Of a stretch of 64,000 nt of DNA, positions 9,609 to 21,277 are shown piece by piece. This stretch comes from Arachnopeziza araneosa (lineage: Eukaryota > Ascomycota > Leotiomycetes > Helotiales > Arachnopezizaceae): the NCBI GenBank assembly GCA_003988855.1, contig QYAI01000087.1, positions 1 to 64,000 on the forward strand, read 5' to 3'. Numbering within the stretch: the first letter of the stretch is position 1; each line of letters begins with the position of its first letter. Both the position numbers and the translations under genes were made by a program. The notes under the pieces are model-generated. The model was given only the letters and a program-made list of their open reading frames with translations, ran no database searches and was not told where the DNA came from.

Positions 9609-12600
9609 ATGTCGACCCACAACCCATTCTTTGATGAGCCTATGGATGGCTTTGATGAGCACACGGAAGCCAGTCGCCACGACCAACCAGCGTACTTCTA
9701 CGGCGCGTCGCCCAAGGCAAACTCACGATCAACGAGTTCACAAAGCTCCTCTGCCAGCCTCCAATCGTCCTTCGAATCTACGCAAACCCAACTTCAAGGC
9801 CCAGATAATGAGACAAACCACCAGCTGCCAAACAAATCAAAATTTGATGATTCGGAGTCCAACCATATTACCAAATCTTCAAGTAGAATGCAATCTTCAG
9901 ATACAAATCCTCAATGCCGAAGTCAGGAATCGCCTCACTTTCAAGAACTTTCGCCAACCCTTGGCACTATGGGTATGGAGGATTCACTTTCAGAAGGATT
10001 CGCCCATATCGGTGAGTTCTACGAATCTAGCCGACAACAAACTGAAGCTCCAAGTTCTGAATCTCAACCTTGGTTGCAATCACCTTTTCAAAGCCCCACA
10101 CCAAATACATCTAAACCACATGAATTTGCTCCAAAAAGTACTAGTACTTCATCACAATATACTGGAGAAGTGATTAGGAAGATGCATGCTCATCCGTCCC
10201 AACAAATCCCGAGGCAGCCAAGTAAAAAGGTCGATACTCACAGGCCTCGACAAAATATCGGCGCAATTGATGATGACAGTGATGACAGTGATGACGAGCC
10301 TATGATCATTGAACTTTCTGCAGCATCGGACGAGGCAAAGAGAAAATGGGGAAAAGATAAGGCTCGGATATCCTCTCAAAATGATATGGCTGCTATTAAG
10401 AAAGAGCCCAAGGAGACGCGCTCAACTTCCGCAGAGATGAATCAGAAGGATGCCGAATTGCTTGCTAATCAAGAAATCATGCTGGAGCGCTTTATTTCCG
10501 CCTCCGCTGATCCAGTTGAGCAAAGACCCGGTCCTCGAATCGTGGGAGGTTTGACACTCACTGACATCTCCGAGAGCAGCCGAGGCAAACTTCGTGAGAA
10601 TTCCAGCACTAGCACAACTACTATCCCGGAGAGCTCTGGAAATCAAGAGGCTCCAGCCCGAAGCCCGTTTCTCGAAAAGGATGACCTCGAGCAAGTTGAT
10701 GCTGCGATGAGAGGCACAGATCACTTTGACGATGATAACGACTGGATGAATGCAGCTCCCGACGAAAACAGCAATGAGTTAGACCTAGAATTCAAGCGTG
10801 ATAAGCGTCTGATTGAACTACTCACGAAGAAGCGTCTCCTTACGGAGGAAGAGACTCTAATCTTGAACAAGGCTAAGAACAGATTTGAGGTGAAGGAAAG
10901 AGTCAAAGCAGCTGCCGTTCGTGCAAGTTTATCTGCTCAGGAAAGAAGAAACATGGACGAAGCGGCTAAAACCGCTCGCAAGGCTGCTGCGAGAGCCGCC
11001 GAGAACATTGTTGAGAAGGTTGCTACGAAGGGTGGTAATGATGGAGATGGGGATGGAGATGGAGAAGACAACTATGATGATGATGATGATCATGAAGAAG
11101 AAGAAGACTCCCTCTTCCTTCCTGAGCACGTTGAAGACAAGATTGATTGGCGACGCAATAATCAACTTCGAGCAGATAGGGCAGTTCAGGAAAATGAGAC
11201 TGGTGAAAATATCACAACAATGGTACAGGAAGCCATTGATGTTGGTTTGGATGATCGGAGTCCAAATCAGCCTGAAGGTCTTGGTCTGACTAAATCTGGA
11301 AAACCTCGAAAGCGTCGTGCCAAGGCCAAAAATGCCCGAGAGGTCCTACTGAGAAAGGAAGACGACCGACGTGAAAAAGAGCGCCGCAAAGCTCAGAAGA
11401 AAAAGGACCGTGAGTCGAAGGCTGAGGCATCCCGAGCTCGAAAGTCTCAATCTCTTTCTAAATCTAGAGGAAAGGGAAACGCCAAGAAGAAGGAGAAGAA
11501 ATCCAAAGAAAAAAGAAACTCGGCTGCGAATGGCAGCACAGCTCGTCGTCACGACGGCGATTACAATTTGAACACGCAAGATATAGCCCAAATTATGATG
11601 GATCTCGTCGCTCTAGATCCTCTTCAAAATCGAATTCTCAATCCCATCTTCAAAGCTGCTCCAGAAGCTGAGATTGTTGGAAAGCAAAATAAAGAGTCAC
11701 AATTCGCGGTACTCTTTGCCAATATTCCCGATCAGGCTGATATTGGTGGTATGGGTGGAGGAAGGAGAGAAATTGCTGCTCATAAGAAAGCTTTGCGCGA
11801 AGCTTCTAAGGCTTTTGGTTATGCTAGAGTCACAGCAGAAGCTGGAAAGTGGCGTATCAGAGGGATGAAAAGTACGCTTTATCATCATCAGGTATGTTCT
11901 TTACATTCGGTGAATCAGCACGTCTCAAGATGAAACCATGGGAGGGTGTGATGGATTTGTGTATCGCCTTTGGAATTCAAATCGTTTACTGATCTGAAAT
12001 AGCTGCTTGGCGCACAGTGGATGGTAGAGAGAGAATTAAATGGCAAGGCACCACATGGAGGCATGCTTGCAGATGCGATGGGTTTAGGTAAAACAGTTCA
12101 AATGCTCGCTTGTATGGTGGGAAATCCCCCTTCTCCTGGTAAGTCTTCATTTTCACTTCATCATTCTCGAGGACTTGGATGGTCAATACTAAAAGTGCAT
12201 TTTATAGAGGATATCCAACGGAATACCAAAGCTACTCTTATAGTTGTCCCTGCTGCTGTCGTTGACCAGTGGATGGATGAGATCAGGACTCATGTTGATA
12301 AGGACATGTTTCCCAAAATCTTTCGCTACAAGGGTTCAACCATAGTTAACCCAGAAGTCCTCGAGGATTTAGATATAGTTGTGACCTCTTACCATGATGT
12401 CATGAGATCACTTCCGAGCCCAGCATCCAAGCAAGAAAGGATTAATTTGCAGAGAATGGGACGCATCAACTGGTGGAAAGATGCTATGACTCGTGTTGGC
12501 GTCTTGCACAAGGTAAGTTATTAAACGTCCGAGTTACATCTCAAGCTAATAGAATAGGTGAAATGGTACCGTGTTGTTCTTGATGAGGCACAAGCTATCA

Positions 12601-14769
12601 AAAATCATACTGGTCGTACCTCCATCTCATGTAGCCATCTTTCTAGCGTTTACAGATGGTGTCTCAGCGGAACTCCTCTCCTGAACCGTCTTGACGAGTA
12701 AGTTCCTGCCACCAGATACCCTCCTGCGCCTAACCGTAATAGACTTTATCCCTACCTCAAATTCCTACAAGCAGAGTACAGCTTAGATTGGAAAACGTAC
12801 CAGAGATATTTCTGTGATCCCGATAACGAAGACTGCTATGCTCGCATTGCCGCAGTTCTCAGCTATGTGATGAAGCGCCGAACCATGGCTACAACAATCC
12901 TAAATCGCCCAATTATCACTTTACCTGAACCACATCCTTCTATTCACTATGCATATTTCTCTCAGCAGGAACAAATTATTTATCGAATTGTAGGTTATTA
13001 TCTCACACAGTGGGCTCTAGCTAACTCAGCCTTAGACTGAAGACCGCTTTCGCAACAATCTGAATAAGTTTTTCAAACAGGGTGAGCCATCACGAAATTA
13101 CAGCAGTTTCATGGTCCAGCTCTTGAGGCTTCGCCAATGTACCGGCCATCCTTTCATGTTGGAGGGTACAATCAAGGACATGTGGACTCCAGATGACGTA
13201 CAGAAATTGAGACGCAAATTAGATGCTCTCAGTGCTACCAATGGGGAACTACAAGTTCCATTCTTCCAGCAATGCAATATTGTAAGTTAATCCTGAAATA
13301 GAGCTTGACGCTAATGCTAACGAGATGGTAAAAGTGGGTTCAACAATCTGAAGATCGCCGCCGAGAACAACGCAATGCTGGCGCGACCGAGGAGCAACTC
13401 TTACCCTTCGGCGCGAGTGACTTTGGCTACGAGTTTAACATGGATAAAGCTCTTGCTGGTCTGGACATACAGCAGAAAATGGATAGTATGAATTGCTCTA
13501 GTTGTCAGGACTGGCCGACTCGACCAGTCCAAACTGATGTTAGTGTCCTCACATCAACCTGAAGAAATGAGCTGATCTAAGAGCAGTGCGGCCATATCTT
13601 CTGCGAGGAGTGTCTTACGACTTATATGCATAGTCAAACCGCAATGGGTAGTGAACAAATGATCTGTCCTGACTGCGATGCGACGTTCGATAGTACGGAA
13701 GCTATAGAGCTCCCTCCTGGAATGCGTGCTGATGACGACACTGCATCTCCAAATCCACGACGCTCCAGGGGTAAAGGAAAAGGTAAGGCCAAAGCTGTCG
13801 AGTGTCAAAAATTAAGCCCCGAAGAACTAGCGCAGAGCAAGGGCAGAGACGCGATGGGTTGTGAGCCACATACGAAACATTCAGAGTGGATTAGAAGAAG
13901 CGACATTGATCCTAATTTCCCTCTCTTGCCCAGCGCAAAGACAATAATTCTAAAAGCTATTCTCTTGAAGGGATTTCAGGACGCGCCAGAGGACAAGGTG
14001 AGTACCCAATTGTGAACTTGAATCTCGCATTGCTGGTTGGAAAATGATGATCAATCAAAGTCCAGAAGTAACTAAAACACTAACATCTTACCAGGTGGTT
14101 ATCTATGTTCAATTTCGAGCTATGGCACGGATCGTGGGCCGTATCTGCAATGGGGAGAACTGGAGATTCCTTTACCTCACTGGTGATTCATCTCTCGAAC
14201 AACGCACAAAAGCGATCAAGATGTTCCGAGATAACCCTGATGTTAGAATCCTTGTAGCTGGTCTTAAATGTGGTGGTGTTGGGTAAGCCTTTCCTCTCTG
14301 TAGCCTTCCTAGAGAATACTAACCCGACTTGAAGTCTCAACTTCCCGTGGGCAAACCGCTGCATCTCGCTCGATCTTTGGTGGAATCATGCAGTCGAGCA
14401 GCAAGCTTTCGGTCGCATTTTCCGCATCGGTCAGAAGAAAGAGACTTATATGACAAGAATTGCGGTCAAGGATTCTGTGGACATGCGCATGCTTAATATG
14501 CAGGTCCACAAGCTGAAGGCGTTGGAGAAGGTAGAACCTCCTTCACTTTTCTCATTCTCGTTATGAATTCTCGATTATGAGCTGATATCGTCTAGGCTGT
14601 GCAGGATGGGATTCAAAACAAAGCTCCGAGTCTGAGTTTTGCTCAGCTGGCCAGCCTCTTTGGTTTCTTGAAGAGGGATGCTGATGACAATATTGTGAGC
14701 TTGGAATCTGATTTGCGGGAGGAAAGCGAGAATAACAATGGCGATCGGATGGAAGTCGATAACGAATAG
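9609..14769 (+). CDS. SNF2-family ATPase/helicase with RING finger (Rad5/Rad16-like)
   Basis: Eleven exons: 9609-11891, 12003-12138, 12208-12512, 12558-12697, 12743-12989, 13036-13281, 13335-13538, 13587-13997, 14095-14282, 14335-14530, 14596-14769; 1509 aa. All junctions keep the frame. The ~760-residue N-terminus is disordered and charged with nuclear-type basic tracts. The ATPase domain shows motif I (DAMGLGKTVQ), motif Ia (TLIVVPAAVVDQW), motif II (LDEAQAIK) and motif III (WCLSGTPLLNRLDELY). A C3HC4 RING (CSSC, then CGHIFCEEC, then CPDC) sits between the two lobes, the order seen in Rad5, Rad16 and ULS1. Lobe 2 has ILVAGLKCGGVG and QAFGRIFRIGQKKETY. By family this is DNA-dependent ATPase plus likely E3 ligase activity in DNA repair or chromatin work. 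The exact orthologue cannot be fixed by eye. The gene looks intact. Confidence 0.93.
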
Positions 14770-15122
14770 TGATATCTTTCCGACTTTTTAAAATTTTCAT
14801 TGCCATTCTGTCTAGGGGAGGGCATTCATTGTAGGATAGCTTTTCAAAGACGAACCCACAAATATTTCTCAATGACCTAGGGATGAAGGGTCATTGATCG
14901 ATGTAGGATAGCCAAAAAATTTCACATTTCTCGATAGCACTCGGAGCCGCCGGAGCGTTAGCAGGTGCAAGGTATTATTAGATCTTAGACAAGGAAAGGT
15001 GCTGATTCTTCAAATTGTGGTTTTTTACGCTTTGACAGTGTGAACTCGCCCTCCAATATAGTGGCCAGCAGTGACAGACCTCCCCAAAACCAAAAATCGC
15101 AAGAGAGGCGGCGGGAAACAAA
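14770..15122. other. Intergenic, nothing recognised
   Basis: Spacer between the SNF2 stop codon and the CorA-like relic. No repeat or reading frame of note. Confidence 0.6.
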
Positions 15123-15879
15123 CTTCCTCAAACTGCTCGTCCACTACTCGAGCACTATACCGAATCCTTGGATCTACAAGCCATGAGGAAAGACCCGTTT
15201 TATGCACTGACCGAGCTGTTCAAGCTTTCTGCTCTGTCTGAGAGCCAATTTTTGACGGTAATGGAGCTCAAAATCATCAAAGACACTGGTTCTGCTTCTC
15301 TGAACCACGAGAGCTCGACGCTGGCAAATCTTCTCTACTTTCAAGAGACCTTCAGTAACCATATCTCCCAGCTGTCGGAGACACTCGGGGTCATCGAGCG
15401 TCGTGGTGGGAGCAATTGGTCCTAAACGCCCCAAGGCAACGACTCCCTACCTGCTGTTGTGCAAGCTGAAGCGGATTCACTGAAGAGAGATTTCAAGTAC
15501 CCACTGCATCGAGCTGAAACGCTGCGGCGATGGCATGCAGATTATCTTGAACAATTTGATGCTTGCCGAGTCCAAGAAAGCTATCAGACAAGCCAAGGTC
15601 GTGACGAAGCTGAACCTAATAGCTTTGTTCTACACCCCCCTGTCTTTCACTACATCATTCTTTGAGATGAACTTCACGGAACTCAACAATGGCTTATATC
15701 TCTCTACCTACGTGTGGTTTGCTGTATCGGTTCCACTACTGATTCTCAACGTGTGGTTCCTTTGTCTGAACGTGAGGAAATACACTTCCTCCATCAAGAA
15801 TATCATTGGTCAATACGTGGGTATGGTTTGGTCGCGAGTGTCGAGGCCAATCCGGCGAAGAGAATTATTAGTACGGTAA
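15123..15879 (+). pseudogene. CorA-like Mg2+ transporter family relic
   Basis: A frame with RPLLEHYTESLDLQAMRKDP, then FYALTELFKLSALSESQFL continues through an in-frame TAA (15423-15425) into QAEADSLKRDFKYPLHRAETLRR. After a one-base frame change near 15530 it resumes as LNNLMLAESKKAIRQAKVV and FYTPLSFTTSFFEMNF. The last part matches the membrane-proximal coil and first transmembrane helix of fungal CorA-like proteins (family consensus PLSFTTSFFGMNF). The second transmembrane helix (YVWFAVSVPLLILNVWFL) and a basic tail follow. In the intact family the loop carries GMN; here it is EMN. The N-terminal half is missing. With one stop and one frameshift this is a pseudogene. It lies next to a broken NACHT gene. 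Confidence 0.8.
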
Positions 15880-16469
15880 AAAGCTAACCTGGCCATCTTT
15901 GACACGCCGACGCACGTGTTGGCTTGATAGCAAACAGGGGACAACGCAGGATCATTGTGGGAAACCCCCAAAAACACTGCAGCGCGGTATCATTTGTACT
16001 AATGAAATCTGGGGTTCGATGTATGCACGGGTTCGCAAAACAGGTGATGCATACCTAGAAGCTGCGGTGCAGTCGGAAGGGTCCCAAGCATGTATAGTTA
16101 ATGCACTATTGTTGGCGCTGATAACAAGGCTTGAGACAATGTTTTAAGACCACATCTCTACTATGGTGTTGATAGGCAATCAATTCTTCAACTTGCACTG
16201 TTAGTATATGCATCTCCTGTGGCAGTTTTCAATACACTGGAGGTCTAGCCAAATCCTCACCTCCTTCCCCCTTCCGTCAGCCGCCTCATGATCAAAACCC
16301 CATGCTAAGCCACAAACATGTAATGACTCGATGCTCGACCGACGGGAAGATGCATTACTTTATTTAGATCGCTATACGCACAACGAGGTGCCATCACTCC
16401 CCCCTCAGTGACCTTGCTGGCGATTTTCAGCTGCACTGGCTCTATCGTCCCGTGAGGCAACCAAGCCAT
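15880..16469. other. Intergenic, nothing recognised
   Basis: Only short frames without recognisable content. I see no promoter or repeat. Confidence 0.5.
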
Positions 16470-17760
16470 TCAGCCAATAGTCAAGACAAGCGTTTTTGTG
16501 CCTGACTGCGGATAATTCTGCCGCGAGATGGCGGAGCTTGATTGTAACCAAGCTGTATGGCAACCACCAAGCCGGACGATACTGCGAACGAAGGACTGCT
16601 GTAGCGCCTGCGCAATCCAGAAAGTAGCATTGCAGCCAGGGAAATCTTTTCGCTCATTGACCCGATTCTTCGCTAAATCCGTCGGTCCTTCTGACGAAGA
16701 GTTTGGTAGACGATTTGCCAATGCCATTTTGAAACGAGGTATGTAGGTGCCATGTAACCCGATGCGCATGGTCTTTGATAAAGACTTTTCATTTATGACT
16801 AAACTCGCTACTCGTGATGATATTTCGATCCTCGGATCGTATGCAGCTAGAGTAGGGAGCGTGTTGGGCAATGGCGTGACGACGGCGACAGATGAAGCCA
16901 TTACTGCCTTTTCTGCATCGAAACGGGTATTGGAAGTAAGAAGAATCATCTTCTCCCAATTTTCAACTAGTTTCAGGAATTACACTATGGTTCGATGAAG
17001 GAATTTGACTGTAGGTTGTGCTTTGCCTGCGTCCGGGATATATTTTTCATGAGACCCCCGTACTTCCAATAACCCACAAAAGCGGCTTCTCAGCCGGCCT
17101 TCGAGAGATTTACACCGCCACTCCTTCTATACCTCTGTCAATTCCTTTAGCTGAGACCGTATGACCCTCTTGTAGTCTTCGTCCTCGGCGAAGAATAGTT
17201 GGAGTGCTATAAGGGGAACGGTCGGCGAGATCTCCATGTTCTTTAATGTTAGTTGCAAGAATTTGGATCCTGTAGTTTGATACTCCTTGCACATAGAGCC
17301 TAGCATCATATCGTAGAGCTGCTCTAAATCGGGCGGGAGGTTGTCGATCTCCTTGCGTAGCTCTGACATGGAGTCATAATTCTGTAAACGAGCGGTAATG
17401 TGTCTGACAACTAGGACTACCTACAGAAACACACCACATGCGTGAGTAGTGATAGTCTTGATAAGGTCACTTGTCAGATCCTCTTCGATATCTTCCATGG
17501 ATTTTAGGATAGAATTGTTTTCTAGCTGGTCTTTTGCGTATTGCTCAATACCCCCTCTCGTCAGATCTTGCAGTCGTAACTTCGGATGCCTCTCAAAGCG
17601 GTCATGGCACACTGGAATTGGTCTGCTGGATAAGAGCAATTTGATAGACCCGAATCAGCTGCTCTAACTAAAAAATCGCACAATTCGTTCAGGCCTCCTG
17701 TGTATTCATCTAAACCATCAGCAATAAAAATGATTTTCAAGTCGTCAGGGACGGAAACTT
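16470..17760 (-). pseudogene. NACHT-type (STAND/NLR-like) protein relic
   Basis: On the minus strand the Walker B region KIIFIADGLDEYTGGLNELC (about 17690-17740) is followed, after a one-base frame change near 17640, by LLLSSRPIPVCHDRFERHPK, then LRLQDLTRGGIEQYAKDQLE and HACGVFL. The same frame then runs VVLVVRHITARLQNYDS, then LRKEIDNLPPDLEQLYDMML, then RSRFCGLLEV, VKFLHRTIV*FLKLVENWEK and a 160-residue C-terminal frame. In-frame stops lie at 17421-17423 (GVFL*VV, where the family has Trp), 17127-17129 and 16980-16982. These blocks are the standard post-P-loop architecture of fungal NACHT proteins. The P-loop itself was not found upstream. The parent would be an incompatibility- or immunity-type NTPase; this copy is dead. 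Confidence 0.88.
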
Positions 17761-19233
17761 TACAGATAAATGCCTAGAACACTAAAATTCCCGTTCAGCT
17801 AAGGATTCTAAATTTAAGAACTGTAATAGGTATACCAAGTGTACTATAGATATAATAAACATGACATGAACGACACCCCTCCGATGTACTTGAAACTGCC
17901 TACAGAAAGATTCATGGACCAGATCTTTCCGCCGGGCTGCACCACCGCAAGCAAGAAATTTTCCGAGCTTCTTCTGGACGATACCACAGCAGCAGGCCCC
18001 ACCTCAAATCAGCAGCGTCTTGAGGCTTTCCGAAAGTAGTGCAAGGTATCCACAACGATTTGTCGTTATACTTTTACTCGCTATCAACGTGACCGAATAT
18101 TTCATCATAGCTGCTGTGTCGAGTAGAGCATATATACGAAGAGGCCGCACATTCAGCAGGGACTGCTTTGCCTTGTTACAGGTGAGGAGACATGACTCAG
18201 ACTGTTGAAGAGTCCAAGGCGAGCAGTTTGTCGAAATTTTGAAATTCGTATGGTACACAATTTCTAAATGTCGAATCGACAATCACATGTGGATTCTTAG
18301 ATATTTAGCAGAAATTTGTTTTGACTTTTGATACATGGTGAATTCTACCTTGGAGATTTCCTTCGAGAGCATTCGGAACAAGATTTTATATTGTAGAAAT
18401 GTCGAATCAACAAGTGTAATTTCCCCTAAGTATTAATTAAGCAAATGATAAATTGACGATTACGTGTGAATTCTTAGAAATTAAGCAAAAATTCGTTTTC
18501 GACTTTGGTATTTATTTCCCGATTTTTGCGCCCTAAAAGTTGAGAATGGAACTCGATGAAAGTCGAAACCTTTTTCAACAATCACGAAAAAACTTGATTA
18601 AAAGGAGGATTTGCAATATAAAAGCGTTTGATTTAAGCTGTGAAAGCCTCGTTCTCGCCAGCTTTGTTCGCAAGATGAGATTTTGCATGCGGAGTTGTGA
18701 TAATTGGTAAATCCTGTCTTCGGGTCTTGTTGGTACAATCACGTGCCAACACGTGAAGCCCGAATAGCCAGGCAGCCGGAACCCCATAAGGGTTCCGAGC
18801 TGCCTCATCCTTCTTCCGAAATACAAGCCAAATTCAACTCAACCAGTACAGACGCCTCCATATGTGAGGAGTCTTGTATTCTGGGTGAAACGGCGAAAAC
18901 CGCAGATAACTAGTTATTCCATGTGAACCGACAGGTCTCTTTCACCTTGTGGTCAAAATGATCTCTGTTTACCATTCCATCAGAGTTCTGAGCTGTCTTC
19001 TTCTTGTCATATCTCTGTCTCTAAAATGTTGTTGCGTTAGTGATGACAGAGGCTGAACGGAACGACTCGATAATTGAAAGCCTCTCAACATTGACCTGTG
19101 AAGGTTATAAAAGAGAGTTTTAGTAAGTGCTAGGCTTCGAAATATTATCTTTACTTCAGATCAGAAATTTCTTCATATACATCATTATAATAAATCTCCC
19201 TCCCCCGCACCTGTCAAGGATCCAATCCAAACC
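17761..19233. other. Spacer with dispersed repeats, no gene
   Basis: This may include the eroded N-terminal part of the NACHT relic, but no P-loop is visible. Two related copies of a dispersed repeat lie at 18270-18335 and 18451-18510. A short palindromic patch near 18740 (CACGTGCCAACACGTG) is present. Confidence 0.5.
18270..18510 (+). repeat. Two direct copies of a ~60-bp dispersed repeat
   Basis: Copy 1 at 18270-18332 starts GTCGAATCGACAATCACATG and continues TGGATTCTTAG; copy 2 at 18451-18508 has AATTGACGATTACGTGTGAA and TTCTTAG. Both continue with TTAGCARAAATTYGTTTT and GACTTT. A third copy in reverse orientation lies at 7688-7718. The type is unknown: no coding capacity and no terminal repeats recognised. 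Confidence 0.65.
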
Positions 19234-20769
19234 CTATTTTACCCGTGCCATACCCGGCTCTTCCCCCTCAATTCCAACAAATTCATCAGTCTCATTTCCA
19301 TCATCTTCCAACATGTCTCTGCCCAACCTCTCTGGTCCCACCGCCGCCATTAAAATAACATAAACAAAAGCACACGCAGCAAATATCGAGATTGGGATGC
19401 GAAAATCATAAGTCTGGATCACGACGCCGTTTTGTACCGTGGTCGGTACTGGATAGCGGGTTGCGATCTTGGCAATAATAGTATTTGATGCAGAGGCTAC
19501 CAGACTGGCAGTTTGGTATGAAGTGCCCACAATGAAGGTCCGGAATGCGGGAGCTGAGAGTTCAATGAGGTGGATAGGAATCACGCTCCAACTGCCTTGC
19601 ACGCAAAATTGCTCGAAAAATGCAGCGGCGTGGATTCCGTTCCCGTTGGTGAATGTGTAGGGGTAGAGCAGCGCGCCTCCAATGACACAGACGATGATGA
19701 TAGAGAGGCGCCGGCCTAGGATTTGGCTGCTGTATCCAACGGTGACTCCACCAACGATACCTCCGATACTGGCGACGGTCTGAATTGTGGTGATTTTGGA
19801 AATTACCTCATCCGTGGAGCCTAAGTTTCTATACTTGTACCTGAGTAGATATGGGTAGATATCTTGAGTTCCGTGAGACTAGCCAGTGTCAGTACATTTC
19901 TGGTTGTGCTTCATAGAAAGAACTGACCAGATACATCATGCCCATAAGAAAGAACACCAAATAGAACAAGAGTAACCAATGGCTTCTGATCGCCAGGATC
20001 ACTTCGCCCCCAACCCCTCGCATACGAATATGCTGGTTCCCCAATCGCTTCCTTCCCTTCCACGTATCCGTCTCATCTAGACACAGCCGAAAGACAATAA
20101 GCAAAACCGGCACCGCAGACCCAAACCAAAATAAAGCCCGCCAGTGATATGGTGTACTATGGAAAGCCTTGTAAAAGACCACAGCGAGGACGTAGCCTAA
20201 GGGGAAGCCACTTTGGTACACACCTGACATCAGACCTCGCGACTCCTCTGGACAGTCTTCTAGCGCAGTCGCCGCTGCGTTGCCGTAGATTCCACCCATG
20301 GCACAGCCGAACAAGGTACGAACGGCCACAAATTGTTGATATGTTGTGCAGAAACCGGTGGCTAGCACGAAGATAATGAGCAAGCCGCAATTCACGATGA
20401 AGGGCCATTTTCGGCCGTATCTATCGGCGAGGATGCCAAATAGTGCTCCACCGATAGGCCGGGTCATTAGTGTAAGCATCACTGCAACAGTGAGCTCTTC
20501 GAGACTCTTGCCAAATGCAATCATTAGATCGGGGTAGCTAAGGGTTACGGAATGGAAATCGAACGAATCCCAGGCCCAGGCCAGCCATCCAAGCTAGAGA
20601 ACAGCGTCAGTGAGTCTTGGAACTCTAGAGGAATCTCTCGACTCACAACAAAGTAGCGCCATTGTTTTGCGTTGAGGTCTCCAAATAATCTGAATGGGTT
20701 GACAATTTTACCCCCAGCCGGACGAAGCGAGCTTAAGCGATCCAGGAGGTACTTCTTGACGGTCAGCAT
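19234..20769 (-). CDS. JEN-type monocarboxylate/H+ symporter (MFS)
   Basis: Exons (minus strand) 20769-20647, 20593-19928 and 19878-19234 encode 477 aa; introns are 53 and 49 bp. Known family role: plasma-membrane proton-coupled uptake of lactate, pyruvate and related carboxylates. The MFS loop 2-3 motif appears as GILADRYGRKW. The JEN signature core SHGTQD is generated exactly at the second splice junction (MMYL-SHGTQDIYPYLLR). Its flanking Asn and final Thr are replaced by Met and Tyr, so substrate range may differ. The first residues after MLTVKKYLLDRLSSL, the NLR-less linker LNAKQWRYFV and LGWLAWAWDSFDF match the normal N-terminus. The start at 20769 is chosen for this family-like N-terminus; the frame is open upstream to 20946. 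The C-terminal tail is acidic. It appears intact. Confidence 0.88.
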
Positions 20770-21277
20770 ATTGGGCAAGGCTGCTCGGAGCAAGGATGGG
20801 TTCCAGAGGATTATTAGACATAATAACCTTTCCACTCTCATAAGACGCGACACGATTGAGGCGGAGCGCAGCCTTACTGCAATGTTTATTACTTGAGGTA
20901 CGTCGCATGTAGGTAAACTGGGCACATCTGTAGGCAGACTTTTCATCCATCGGTGAAGGATTTCATTGCGAGCATCTCATTAGCTGCGTCTCTAAACCCG
21001 TCATTCCGAAAGAGACGAGCTGAGATTTGTTGCTTTTTCTATTGTTTGTGAGGGTCCAGTGATGTGGACAAGATCCAACGCCATGGCTTCCACAAGAGCA
21101 GCACAGCCCTAGAGCCTTGCGAAGTGAGAGACACCAGCGAACTCGTGCAGCATACAAGTCAAATATCCTTGCTCATCCATCTTCGTGATAAGCTTTAATC
21201 TATGCGATATTAATTGTAGGGAACGGCCTTTTTTTTTATTTCAATTGAAGTGAGTTTAGACGAAATTGTCCGGTGCG
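20770..21277. other. Divergent intergenic region
   Basis: Lies between the JEN permease (minus) and the plus-strand gene at 21278, so it must hold both promoters. No clear TATA box or repeat was recognised. A TTTTTTTT tract is present near 21231. Confidence 0.5.

Noticed and set aside
16528..16998. Two consecutive plus-strand frames that could be joined by an intron
   Set aside because: The opposite strand is in frame with the NACHT relic and continues its C-terminal region; the plus frames are its shadow.
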